A DNA stretch of 64,000 nucleotides from positions 1 through 64,000 of the forward strand of contig NZ_FQWX01000011.1 of assembly GCF_900129815.1 (NCBI RefSeq), read 5' to 3'. Origin of the DNA: Asaccharospora irregularis DSM 2635 (GTDB taxonomy: Bacteria > Bacillota > Clostridia > Peptostreptococcales > Peptostreptococcaceae). Shown piece after piece: positions 49,304 through 57,953 of the stretch (its first letter is position 1; each line of letters begins with the position of its first letter). The notes below the pieces were generated by a model, which did no database searches, was not told the origin of the DNA, and worked only from the letters and a program-made list of their open reading frames with translations. The position numbers and the translations under genes are program-made.

Positions 49304-50236
49304 ATGGGTGTAAAGATTGATATTATCTCTGGATTTTTAGGAGTGGGGAAAACAACTTTTTTAAATAAGATATTATCTACTCAAACAGAAAAAACAGTAG
49401 TAATAGAAAATGAATTTGGAGATGTTGGAATTGACGCAAATGTACTACAGGGGGAAGTACCTGTTAGGGAAATTGCTTCAGGATGTATATGCTGCGGGCT
49501 TGTGGGAGAATTTCAAGACGCTATTGAGTCTATAGTAGAAAGCTTTAAACCGGAGTCGATTATAATAGAGCCATCAGGTATAGGTAGGCCGGGAGATATC
49601 ATGAAAGTATGTGAAGTTTTGTCAAAAGACAAGAATATAGACCTAGAAGTGAGAAGAATAATTACAATAGTAGACGTATTAGGATTTGAAGATAGTATAG
49701 ATAGTTTTGGATTTTTCTATAGAGAACAAATACAGAGTGCAAATATAATATTTTTAAGCTATTTAAGAGAAGTAGATAAACTTGAAAAAGATAGAATTAT
49801 AAATATGATAAAAAAGGAAAATTCTAATGCAGTAATTATAGAAGATGACTGGTATGATTTTGATGGCAGACATCTAAAGGATATATTAGAACTAACAAAT
49901 ACTATAGATACTAAATGTTTAGAGAAAAAGAAGAGTTTAGATGTATTTTCAACAAATTATATATTTACATCTTTGTCATTGACTTACATAAATAGTATTG
50001 AAGAAAATAGATTAAAAGAGATTGTAAAGCAGTTAGATAGAGAAGAATTTGGTAAGGTATTAAGAGCTAAGGGAATTATAAAAATTTCTGATGGAGATTA
50101 CATACATTTCAACTATACACCATATCATTTTGAATACCAAAAAACACTAGAAAAAGACTCGAAGGCAGTATTTATTGGGTGTAATTTAAATAAAGAAGAG
50201 CTTAAAAAAGCCTTTTCAAAAGGTATGTATAATTAA
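49304..50236 (+). CDS. COG0523 (CobW/P47K) GTPase, metal chaperone type
   Basis: 310-aa G3E-family GTPase. P-loop GFLGVGKTT at residues 8-16, ENEFGDVGID switch region, the metal-binding CICC motif (SGCICCGLVGE near 62) and the SGIG-RP element. The short C-terminal CobW_C domain ends near 300. The family loads zinc or cobalt, or nickel, into enzymes; the metal is not shown here and no Zur site is visible. The SD GGGGAG precedes the ATG. Confidence 0.88.
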   Translation: MGVKIDIISGFLGVGKTTFLNKILSTQTEKTVVIENEFGDVGIDANVLQGEVPVREIASGCICCGLVGEFQDAIESIVESFKPESIIIEPSGIGRPGDIMKVCEVLSKDKNIDLEVRRIITIVDVLGFEDSIDSFGFFYREQIQSANIIFLSYLREVDKLEKDRIINMIKKENSNAVIIEDDWYDFDGRHLKDILELTNTIDTKCLEKKKSLDVFSTNYIFTSLSLTYINSIEENRLKEIVKQLDREEFGKVLRAKGIIKISDGDYIHFNYTPYHFEYQKTLEKDSKAVFIGCNLNKEELKKAFSKGMYN

Positions 50237-50329
50237 ATAGATAGATAATATTTATTATAATTATCAATAATTGATCTATGGAAATAATGTATAGCTTTAT
50301 AATCTGTTGCAGGGGGAGTTGGGAGTAAA

Positions 50330-50513
50330 ATGTGTGAGAGGGGAAAAAGAGTAATTGATGACTTAAAGATAGAATACAAAGGTAGATTAATTAAGGGAAA
50401 TAGAGACCTAGTATATAGATGGCATAAAAAGTATTGAAGACTTGGAAAACAAAGTAATTGTAGATTCATATGAAAATTATAAATCTGAAATTGAACTTGG
50501 CGAAGAAGAATAG
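50330..50513 (+). pseudogene. decayed small gene
   Basis: After a possible SD (GGGGGAG), ATG 50330 opens a 35-codon frame (MCERGKRVIDDLKIEY...) that stops at a TGA. A second frame, carrying IKSIEDLENKVIVD and ending at a TAG (50511-50513), continues coding-like sequence; a TAG lies just upstream in that frame. At least one frameshift is needed to join them. I do not recognise the family. It could also be chance in AT-rich DNA. Confidence 0.35.
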
Positions 50514-50525
50514 ATTCAGTAAAAT

Positions 50526-50575
50526 AAAGGCTGAGAAATATAGTACTAAATATACTATATATCCCAGCCTTTTAA
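50526..50575. terminator. bidirectional terminator
   Basis: A long stem (AAGGCTG ... CAGCCTTTT, 50526-50575) with TATAGTA core precedes the convergent MocR gene stop. Confidence 0.65.
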
Positions 50576-50589
50576 AATTAGTATTAAAT

Positions 50590-52044
50590 TTAGATATCTT
50601 CCATTTGTTTTATAACAGAGCCTATTATATTTATTCCATTTTCGATAGATTCAGTTGATAGTCTAGAAAATCCTAATCTTAGAGTATCATAACCGCTTTC
50701 ATCTACAAAAAATATATCTCCGGGCATGAATATAACACCTTTTTTATAACATTTTCTCAATAGTTCTCTAGAATCTATATTTTTTAGTTTTATAAAAATA
50801 TGTAGCCCGCCATCGCCAAGTATATATTTATTGGGGATATATTTTTTTACACATTCATGGGCAAAATTAAATTTGTCTCCGTAGAACTTCCTGATTTTTT
50901 TTACATACTTATCGAAACCACCGTTACTTAGGTAATCATAAAGGATCCCTTGATCTAAAAATGATGAGTGTATATTTTTACATCTCTTAACGCTTTCTAA
51001 TTTGTTTATTACATTTTTATCGGCAAGAATCCACCCTATCCTAATTCCAGGGAATAATATTTTAGAAAAGCTCCCTATATACAGTACACCATTATTTAAA
51101 TTATCTAAAGAACAAATGGGAAATATATGAGAACTAGAGTAGAGAAGTTCTTCATTAAATCCATCTTCTATTACAGCAATATTGTTTTCTTTCATAAGAT
51201 TATAAAATTTATATCTATCATCAGGGTCCATCACAATACCTGTAGGATTATGATAAGAGGGTGTTATATAAGAAAATTTTATTTTATTTTTATATAAATC
51301 TAATTTTTTCTTTAACATATTAAAATCTAATCCGTTTTCATTTATATCTACCCCTATAATGTTTATACCTTTAGCTCTCATTATTTTTATAGCAGTGTTG
51401 TGGGTTGGGTTTTCGCAGATAATATAATCACCTGGATTAATAAAAGATGACAATATAAGGTCAAACCCCTCAGTAAATCCGTTGGTAATTAGGATATCTT
51501 TATTACAAGTGTCTACACCCTTTTTATTCATATAGTTAAGCAGGTAGTCAATAAGGGGTTTGTATCCTTTTGCATATCCATAATTAAGGAGCTTATGACC
51601 TTCAATAGAAATCCTATTTAAAAATGATTTTTTTAGTTCATCTATATCAAAGAGTTCTCCATCAGGAGAAATACTTTTAAATGATATCACATCAGAACTC
51701 CATGGAATTTCATTTTTTACTATATCTAGTTTATTTGCAATTTTAGAGTAATTGTTTTCTGTACCGTCCCAATCAATATGCCATGGTGTAGATGAAATAG
51801 ATTTTTTAGAGTTTACAAATGTACCTTTTCCGTTTACTGAATATATTAATCCATCTGATTTTAACTCTTCGTAGGCGAGTACTACCGAATTTCTACTGAT
51901 GTTCAAAATGCGGCTAAGCTCCCTTGTAGAAGGGAGCTTGCTGTTATTTGGGACCAATCCTCTTGAAATCATGTCGCTTATATATTGTTTGATTTGTATA
52001 TAAATGGGCTTACTTTTATCTAGCTCTATATTTGAAAATATCAA
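50590..52044 (-). CDS. MocR/PdxR-type regulator (GntR HTH plus aminotransferase domain)
   Basis: 484 aa. N-terminal GntR winged helix (LPSTRELSRILNISRNSVVLAYEEL at about 37-61 in two helices) and a fold-type I aminotransferase-like effector domain with NPTHNTAI, SYHNPTG and the PLP Lys in SFSKILFPGIRIG. It lies 24 bp downstream of ddl on the same strand, so the two form an operon. A MocR regulator of ddl (DdlR) is known in Brevibacillus; by position this is a likely counterpart. The ligand would be PLP with D-alanine or a related amino acid. Confidence 0.88.
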   Translation of the reverse strand: MIFSNIELDKSKPIYIQIKQYISDMISRGLVPNNSKLPSTRELSRILNISRNSVVLAYEELKSDGLIYSVNGKGTFVNSKKSISSTPWHIDWDGTENNYSKIANKLDIVKNEIPWSSDVISFKSISPDGELFDIDELKKSFLNRISIEGHKLLNYGYAKGYKPLIDYLLNYMNKKGVDTCNKDILITNGFTEGFDLILSSFINPGDYIICENPTHNTAIKIMRAKGINIIGVDINENGLDFNMLKKKLDLYKNKIKFSYITPSYHNPTGIVMDPDDRYKFYNLMKENNIAVIEDGFNEELLYSSSHIFPICSLDNLNNGVLYIGSFSKILFPGIRIGWILADKNVINKLESVKRCKNIHSSFLDQGILYDYLSNGGFDKYVKKIRKFYGDKFNFAHECVKKYIPNKYILGDGGLHIFIKLKNIDSRELLRKCYKKGVIFMPGDIFFVDESGYDTLRLGFSRLSTESIENGINIIGSVIKQMEDI

Positions 52045-52068
52045 TTTATCACCTCATATTTATAAATG

Positions 52069-52968
52069 TTAATTTAGTGAGTATTCTATTATTTTGTCTA
52101 TTAGTTCGCTAAATTCCATTTTTTTTGCTAAAGCACTTCTTGGGATTAAGCTTGTTTGTGTCATACCTGGAAGTGTATTAAGTTCTAATACATAAGGAGT
52201 ATTATTACTTATAATAATATCAATTCTTACATAAGCTTTGCAATTAAAAATATCCCAACATGTTTTAGATATTTGATTTATTTTATCTTGAAGTTCTTTT
52301 TCTAAATATACTACTTCTTCTATAGCTCCGTTAGTAGTTGAATATTTAGAGGTAAAATCAAAAAAATCTGAGTTTGATTTTATTGAGATAGTAGGGAAGA
52401 CCTCTCCATTTAATACAAATGAAGTATATTCGCCTCCCGGTATATATTTTTCTATCATAGCAAACTCATCGACTTTTAAAACTTCACTAACCGCATTTTT
52501 TACTTCTTCTTTAGAGGATATAAGAAATGTTGCAACACTTGACCCGCCAGAGTTTGGTTTTATAAATACTGGATATCCTATATCATCGATTTTTTTATAG
52601 TTTATTTGATCTATAGATTTTACTACTGTCCAATCTGCGGTTGGTATGTTAGAGTCTCTTAGAAGTTTTTTAGTGATATTTTTATCCATGCACATACCAC
52701 TTGAAAGTGGGCCACAACCAGAGTAAGGAATATCCATGGCTTCTAGTATTGATTGCACGCATCCATCTTCTCCAAATTTGCCGTGTAATGCAAGAAAGGC
52801 AAAATCTATATCTGGTGTTAGTTTTTTAAATATATCTTTTTTATCGTCAATAATCACTTTTACTACATCGTACTTTTCTTTATCTATAGAGCTGTATATT
52901 CCTTCTCCAGATTTTAGGGATATTTCTCTTTCAGATGAAATTCCACCCATCAAAATCGCTATCTTCAT
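52069..52968 (-). CDS. ddl: D-alanine-D-alanine ligase
   Basis: 299-aa ATP-grasp ligase making D-Ala-D-Ala for peptidoglycan. MGGISSEREISLKSG at the N terminus, HGKFGEDGCVQ near 60, the ATP-binding region PVFIKPNSGGSSVA near 133, EKYIPGGEYT and the closing LNTLPGMTQTSLIP. Tyr or Phe at the D-Ala-D-Lac selectivity position was not assigned. It is the first gene of the ddl-mocR operon; the leader holds a long foldable element (53026-53124). Confidence 0.96.
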   Translation of the reverse strand: MKIAILMGGISSEREISLKSGEGIYSSIDKEKYDVVKVIIDDKKDIFKKLTPDIDFAFLALHGKFGEDGCVQSILEAMDIPYSGCGPLSSGMCMDKNITKKLLRDSNIPTADWTVVKSIDQINYKKIDDIGYPVFIKPNSGGSSVATFLISSKEEVKNAVSEVLKVDEFAMIEKYIPGGEYTSFVLNGEVFPTISIKSNSDFFDFTSKYSTTNGAIEEVVYLEKELQDKINQISKTCWDIFNCKAYVRIDIIISNNTPYVLELNTLPGMTQTSLIPRSALAKKMEFSELIDKIIEYSLN

Positions 52969-53297
52969 ATTATCACTCCTATTTTTAAATTGTATATTTA
53001 AACAAGATTTATGTTTTAAAGTTTTATTGGCTGGATTTTTGATAATACTAAGGAGACAAAGGTTTAAAAACTTAGTAGTAATTAAAATCCTGATTAAATG
53101 GAGTACTATAAAAAGTCAGCCAATTTGAAGTATTTAAGGGAACTTCTATACTAACAATTATATTAATCATAAGAATTAATATAAAGTACCACTAATGCCC
53201 TAGTTTAAGTCAACAGTGGTTTTTTATATTAATAATTACAAAAATATTATATTAAATTCGATAAATGGTTTAAAATGGTATATAGAGGAGTGATAGA
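52969..53297. other. 329-bp divergent region between ddl and cinA
   Basis: No gene seen. A plus-strand hairpin with T-run (53188-53193 with 53215-53220, then TTTTT) lies ahead of cinA. The element at 53026-53124 is listed separately. On the minus strand TATAAT and TTGACT boxes near 53150-53215 are candidate ddl promoter elements. Confidence 0.5.
53026..53124. promoter_or_regulatory. nested inverted repeats in the ddl leader
   Basis: Outer arms ATTGGCTG (53026-53033) and CAGCCAAT (53117-53124); middle GGATTTT (53033-53039) and AAAATCC (53084-53090); inner TACTAAG (53046-53052) and CTTAGTA (53071-53077). The three stems nest without crossing. In the ddl mRNA they would form a long bulged hairpin about 60-155 nt upstream of the start. 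Confidence 0.5.
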
Positions 53298-54533
53298 ATG
53301 AGAGCAGAAATAATAACAGTAGGAACAGAAATATTACTAGGAGATATAGTAAACACAAATTCTAGATATTTAGCAAGAGAGTTAGCATTACTAGGTATAG
53401 AAGTTTACTACCAGGGTAGCGTTGGAGATAACGAAGACAGGCTTTTAGAGGCGTTTGGTGAGAGTTTAAAGAGAAGTGATTTAGTGATTACTACAGGAGG
53501 GCTAGGTCCCACTCTTGATGATATAACTAAAGAAGTTGCAGCAAAGTACTTTGGACAAAAAATGGAGCTCAATCAAAAATCATGGGATGAAATAAGAGAA
53601 TTTATGAGTAAGTTGGATAAATCTCCAACTGAAAATAATAAAAGACAAGCATATTTCCCAAAAGAGGCCACTATACTTAAAAATAACAATGGAACAGCGC
53701 CTGGTGCAATTTTTAAAAAGGATAACAAGACTATAATAGTTTTACCTGGACCACCTAGAGAGATGGTCGCTATGTTTGAAGAAAGTGTAAGACCATACTT
53801 AGAAAATTTAACAGAAGATATTTTAGTATCAAAAACTTTGAGATTATATGGAATAGGCGAATCTAAATTGGAGACAGAGCTATTGGACGTAATAAAAGGG
53901 CAAACCAACCCAACTGTTGCGCCATACGCAAGTGATATGGAAGTAACACTTAGGATAACTGCAAAGGCGAAGAGTAGTGAAGAAGCTACAAAATTAATAG
54001 GGCCGATGGAAGAATCTATAAGAACTAGGGTAGGTAAGTATATATATGGAGAAGGAGATACTTCTTTAGATGAAGTCGTTTCAAAAATTCTCGTAGAAAA
54101 AAATTTAAAAATAGCAGTAGCTGAATCTTGTACTGGAGGGATGGTGTCAGCATCACTTATAAATTATCCAGGAATATCATCTGTATTTATGGAAGGGCTG
54201 ATAACGTATTCAAATGAGGCTAAGATGGAAAGACTAGGAGTAAAAAAGGAAACCCTAGACAAATTTGGTGCAGTAAGTGAAGAAACAGCAATAGAGATGG
54301 CACAAGGAGTTTGTAAAAAATTTAATACCAATGTAGGTGTGTCTACAACAGGGGTAGCAGGACCTGGAGGAGGAACTGATGAAAAACCTGTTGGACTTGT
54401 ATATATAGGAGTATGCATAAATGGAAAAACTAAGGTAAAAAAACTTAATCTGAGTGGAAATAGATTTAAAGTTAGACAGAGGGCAGCTAAGGAAGCGCTT
54501 AATGAGCTTAGAATACTCTTATTAGAATTATAG
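53298..54533 (+). CDS. cinA: CinA family nicotinamide-nucleotide amidohydrolase
   Basis: 411 aa. The N-terminal COG1058 (MoeA-like, molybdopterin-binding fold) domain has VGTEILLGDIVNTN, TTGGLGPTLDD and VLPGPPREM; the C-terminal PncC deamidase domain (about 250-405) has ESCTGGM with the catalytic Ser/Thr region, VAGPGGG and the KPVGLVYIG motif. It recycles NMN to nicotinate mononucleotide. In Bacillus it lies between pgsA and recA; here it is 43 kb away. The SD GAGGAG precedes the ATG. Confidence 0.95.
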   Translation: MRAEIITVGTEILLGDIVNTNSRYLARELALLGIEVYYQGSVGDNEDRLLEAFGESLKRSDLVITTGGLGPTLDDITKEVAAKYFGQKMELNQKSWDEIREFMSKLDKSPTENNKRQAYFPKEATILKNNNGTAPGAIFKKDNKTIIVLPGPPREMVAMFEESVRPYLENLTEDILVSKTLRLYGIGESKLETELLDVIKGQTNPTVAPYASDMEVTLRITAKAKSSEEATKLIGPMEESIRTRVGKYIYGEGDTSLDEVVSKILVEKNLKIAVAESCTGGMVSASLINYPGISSVFMEGLITYSNEAKMERLGVKKETLDKFGAVSEETAIEMAQGVCKKFNTNVGVSTTGVAGPGGGTDEKPVGLVYIGVCINGKTKVKKLNLSGNRFKVRQRAAKEALNELRILLLEL

Positions 54534-54548
54534 ATAGGGGGTAAATTT

Positions 54549-55331
54549 ATGATAAAACATATATTTTGTGATTTAGATGGAACTTTGTATGAAAATGGTA
54601 TAAAAAAAGAAGATATTTTAGCTATTGAAAGAATAGAAAAACAAGATATTGTATTCCACGTTGCTACAGGTAGAGTATTTAAACAGGCTAATAATATTAT
54701 AAAAAATAATCTAGATATGAACGGCTATTATATATGTGAAAATGGATCTTTTGTATATGATAAAGATGGAAATATGATTTTTAAGGAGACAATTTCCGAT
54801 AACTTAGCAAAAAAAATTATAGCAAGATTTGAGTCTGATGATGCTAAAATTTACTTTAAACACGATGGAAAAATAATTTTATTAGATGATAAAAACAACC
54901 CATTTGTAAAATTTACTAAAGATTTTTTAGTGGATCCTGATTTTATAAAAAGAGAAAGTTTCGATAACTTAATAGGAAATATAGGTATTGCCTGTGAAAG
55001 TGAAGAAGAGTTAATTAGGATAGAATTATATTTAAAGAGCGAATTTAATGAGGTTGTAGATATATATTTTTCTAGTTCTACTACTTTAAATATAGTTCCA
55101 AAAGGAGCATCGAAAATAAATGCAATAAAGTTTGTATGCGATAGACTAGGAGCCAATTTAGAAGAAATAGCCACTATGGGAGATTCTCCTAATGATATAT
55201 GTATGTTAGAAGGAGTAAAACACAGCTTTGCTATGTCAACAGCTAGGGAAGATGTTAGAGGTAGTGCAAACTACTTAGTGGACAATGTGAGTAGTGCTAT
55301 AGATATAATAGAAAAAATAAACTGTAAGTAA
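54549..55331 (+). CDS. HAD-superfamily phosphatase, Cof type
   Basis: 260-aa class IIB HAD hydrolase. FCDLDGTLYE (nucleophile Asp), ATGRVFKQ (motif II Thr), GASKINAIKF (motif III Lys) and GDSPNDICML (metal site) are all present. The cap domain lies between about residues 80 and 180. Cof-type enzymes dephosphorylate sugar phosphates, pyridoxal phosphate or FMN; the substrate is not predictable. It is 15 bp after cinA, so likely co-transcribed. The start has SD ATAGGGGG. Confidence 0.9.
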   Translation: MIKHIFCDLDGTLYENGIKKEDILAIERIEKQDIVFHVATGRVFKQANNIIKNNLDMNGYYICENGSFVYDKDGNMIFKETISDNLAKKIIARFESDDAKIYFKHDGKIILLDDKNNPFVKFTKDFLVDPDFIKRESFDNLIGNIGIACESEEELIRIELYLKSEFNEVVDIYFSSSTTLNIVPKGASKINAIKFVCDRLGANLEEIATMGDSPNDICMLEGVKHSFAMSTAREDVRGSANYLVDNVSSAIDIIEKINCK

Positions 55332-55390
55332 CATTAGAGATAAATTTAAAAATAGAATGACACTAAAAGTTTAATAGAAAAAGCAACAAT

Positions 55391-55434
55391 AAAGGTATAG
55401 ACAAAGAGGTTTAACTCTTAATCTATACCTTTTG
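55391..55434. terminator. bidirectional terminator
   Basis: AAAGGTATAGA (55391-55401) pairs with TCTATACCTTTT (55422-55433), with an inner AGAG/CTCT stem. It lies between convergent genes. Confidence 0.75.
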
Positions 55435-55443
55435 ATTTTAGTA

Positions 55444-56028
55444 TTAAAAGCAGGCTGCGATCTTGTATGAGGCAACGGTATTAGACAGTATATTGTCTAG
55501 TATATAATTTGTGATGCTATTACATATATAAGTAGAAAATAGTAAATCGTTTTTGCAACTTAGCTCTTTTGTGTATTCATCAAACATATCCTTGAAAAAT
55601 TTTTCTAGGCTAGTTCCTATATAATCACCTTTGAACTTATATAATTTTTCTTCTTTTGCAGCTGAGGCTAATTCACGTTCATAGATTACATGTTTACCCA
55701 TGCTGTGTTTGAATTCCCAACGCTGGCTGTGCGCTACGCAGAAAAAATCGCACAAAAAATGACATATTACACCTAATTCCTGACTTAATTTGCTTATTGA
55801 AAAATATTTAGAAACATAGTCTAAAGTAAGACTACATAAATATTTTATTTTGTCTAAAATCATATCGAAAGATTCTTTCATATAATGTTTTTTTAGAACA
55901 TACTTTGATACCGCATCTGGCTTTATATTTCCATATATAAAATTTTTTTCACTAATAAAAAATGATTTATTGCTATCTATACTATCTACAACAGATTTAG
56001 CTATTATAAAGTGAGTACCCATTAACAT
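55444..56028 (-). CDS. zinc-dependent phospholipase C-like protein, no signal peptide
   Basis: 194 aa, mostly helical. It has the plc-type His/Asp pattern: GTHFIIAK near residue 4, GNIKPDA near 29, and LGVICHFLCDFFCVAHSQRW near 85-104 with H-x3-D and a further His. Unlike secreted clostridial alpha-toxin it is short and lacks a signal peptide or C2 domain. A cytoplasmic hydrolase is inferred; the lipid substrate is unknown. The SD GAGGTGC precedes the ATG. Confidence 0.8.
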   Translation of the reverse strand: MLMGTHFIIAKSVVDSIDSNKSFFISEKNFIYGNIKPDAVSKYVLKKHYMKESFDMILDKIKYLCSLTLDYVSKYFSISKLSQELGVICHFLCDFFCVAHSQRWEFKHSMGKHVIYERELASAAKEEKLYKFKGDYIGTSLEKFFKDMFDEYTKELSCKNDLLFSTYICNSITNYILDNILSNTVASYKIAACF

Positions 56029-56148
56029 ATTTGCACCTCGTAAAATTTAGATTAAACCAAAGTTATATTGGATAATTTCCGAATATTTGGAAACTAAGTA
56101 TATATTATCAGTAAATATCTGGTTTTACAATATATAAATATTTACAAA

Positions 56149-57549
56149 TTATATATTTTTAGTATATTTTCTTATTAACCTGTTAGCTTTAGACTGTGAT
56201 ATGTTAAGGTCTTTGGCCACTTTATAAGAACTTTTGAGTTTATTATAAGAATTGATGATTATATTCTTTTCACATTCTTCAATCATACAATCAAAACTTT
56301 TTTTGGAGTCTTGATTGTTACAACTTGTACTATCTGAGTTGGAAAAATTATTTTTGCTAGATTTAAGTAAGAACTTGGGTAAACTGTCAACATCAATATA
56401 GTTATTGTTGCAAGTAAGTATAATGTTTTGTATGATATTTTGAAGTTCTCTTATATTTCCAGGAAATTTATATTTTGATATCACATCTATTGCCTCTTTA
56501 GATAATGTTTTGTGCTCATTAAAATTTATACAGTATCTTTTAAAATAATATTTTATAAGTTCCACTAAATTTTCTTTACGATCCCTAAGAGGTGGTAGGT
56601 TTAATTCGATTACATTTAATCTATAATAAAGATCTTCCCTAAATGCCCTACTATTAACTTTATCTAGTAGGTTTACATTAGTAGCTGAAATTATTCTTAT
56701 ATCAACCTTTTTTTCTTTGAGACTTCCTACAGGGATAAAAGTTTTATCCTGGATTAACTGTAAAAACTTAGCTTGTAAATCTTTTGGTATGTCTCCTATC
56801 TCATCTAAAAACAATGTGCCTCCATCAGCCAACTCTATAAGACCGACTTTACCTTTGGAATTTGCACCTGTAAAGGCTCCTGATGTATATCCAAAAAGTT
56901 CTGATTCAAGCAAATGAGGAGAAATTGTATTGCAGTTTATAGTTATAAAAGGTCCATTAGATCTTTTGCTATTATAGTGTATGTGTCTTGCTAAAGAACT
57001 TTTTCCTGTACCAGATTCACCGAGTATAAGTATACTTACATTTGTTTTAGATACATTTTTTACTATATCAATAATAGGCTTCATTGCACTACCATTCATA
57101 ATGACAGTATCTTCAATTTTTAAAGTTGTTCTATAAAGTGTTTCAACTTCAGATTTATATCTTTTGACCTGTTTTTTAGTGTCCTCTAGTGTATTTTTTA
57201 TATTATTCAACTCAGTTATATCCCTGCAGTTTTCTACTACATACTCTAGGTTTCCAGAGGAATCAAATGTAGGTGTTGCAGTTATTATGAGTTTTTTACC
57301 AGCTAAAGTATCTTGTTCTAAAGAAACCTTACACTTAGTTTTTATAACTTCTGGTATAGGGCTTTTAGTTGCATACCCAGAGTCCATAAGAAATGATACA
57401 TTTTTACCTATAATATCCTTTCTTTTAATACCGTAGTTTTGTTCAAATGATTTATTACAGTATATTATAGTGCCCTTATTGTCAGATACACAGATTTCAT
57501 CATGAGATGCCTCAGAGATTTTTTTATAAAAATCCAAATCTTTAACCAA
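56149..57549 (-). CDS. PAS-domain sigma-54-dependent transcriptional activator
   Basis: 466-aa enhancer-binding protein. An N-terminal PAS domain (about 5-115, with DNKGTIIYCNKSFEQNYG) is the sensor; no receiver domain is present. The AAA+ domain has Walker A GESGTGKSS near 181, the sigma-54 contact loop GAFTGA near 228 and Walker B TLFLDEIGD near 248; the R-finger region RLNVIELNLPPLRDR follows. A C-terminal helix-turn-helix (SYKVAKDLNISQSKANRLIRKY, about 440-462) binds DNA. The start is TTG with SD GGGGGGGAG. The gene is divergent from the EamA gene, its probable target. Confidence 0.92.
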   Translation of the reverse strand: MVKDLDFYKKISEASHDEICVSDNKGTIIYCNKSFEQNYGIKRKDIIGKNVSFLMDSGYATKSPIPEVIKTKCKVSLEQDTLAGKKLIITATPTFDSSGNLEYVVENCRDITELNNIKNTLEDTKKQVKRYKSEVETLYRTTLKIEDTVIMNGSAMKPIIDIVKNVSKTNVSILILGESGTGKSSLARHIHYNSKRSNGPFITINCNTISPHLLESELFGYTSGAFTGANSKGKVGLIELADGGTLFLDEIGDIPKDLQAKFLQLIQDKTFIPVGSLKEKKVDIRIISATNVNLLDKVNSRAFREDLYYRLNVIELNLPPLRDRKENLVELIKYYFKRYCINFNEHKTLSKEAIDVISKYKFPGNIRELQNIIQNIILTCNNNYIDVDSLPKFLLKSSKNNFSNSDSTSCNNQDSKKSFDCMIEECEKNIIINSYNKLKSSYKVAKDLNISQSKANRLIRKYTKNI

Positions 57550-57640
57550 TCAGACTCCCCCCCTTGTTTAATATGTAAATTCTTAAAAGTAAATATAAAT
57601 AGAGTATTTAATTATAAATAATGATTGTACAAATAATTAT

Positions 57641-57763
57641 GAGTTATTTATGACTCGGGAAATTAGTAAAACCATATTAAATATCTTATAAGTTAAGATA
57701 AAACTATATAATAAGTCATTTATAACTTATTATATAGTGAGTATAAGTCTAATTCAACTTATA
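57641..57763. promoter_or_regulatory. three dyads, candidate enhancer sites for the sigma-54 activator
   Basis: All have the form (A/G)AGT-N8-ACT(T/C). Site A 57641-57656 (4-bp arms); site B 57704-57737 (13-bp perfect arms, 8-bp spacer); site C 57742-57763 (7-bp arms, 8-bp spacer). Centres are 72 and 32 bp apart, close to seven and three helical turns. Confidence 0.6.
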
Positions 57764-57875
57764 ATATTTATAATTAATTTAAGTCTTAGAAAATGTATTT
57801 ATATTTATTGATAGATATATTGGAATTTCAATGACTATATACAAAATGAAGTCAGCATTTTAATTATTAAAAATC

Positions 57876-57890
57876 TGGCATGGTAATTGC
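57876..57890 (+). promoter_or_regulatory. sigma-54 (-24/-12) promoter of the EamA gene
   Basis: TGGCAT-GGTAA-TTGC followed by TTT matches the consensus TGGCAC-N5-TTGC(A/T). GG (57877-57878) and GC (57889-57890) are separated by exactly 10 bp. Predicted start of transcription is near 57902, about 52 bp before the gene. Confidence 0.88.
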
Positions 57891-57953
57891 TTTACTTAAA
57901 TATGGAAATTATATTATAAAAATATGAAATTTGCATAAGAGGGGTAATATATT

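Noticed and set aside
53188-53226. End of a small RNA gene before cinA
   Set aside because: The hairpin has only a 6-bp stem with a 21-nt loop and no clear promoter belongs to it.
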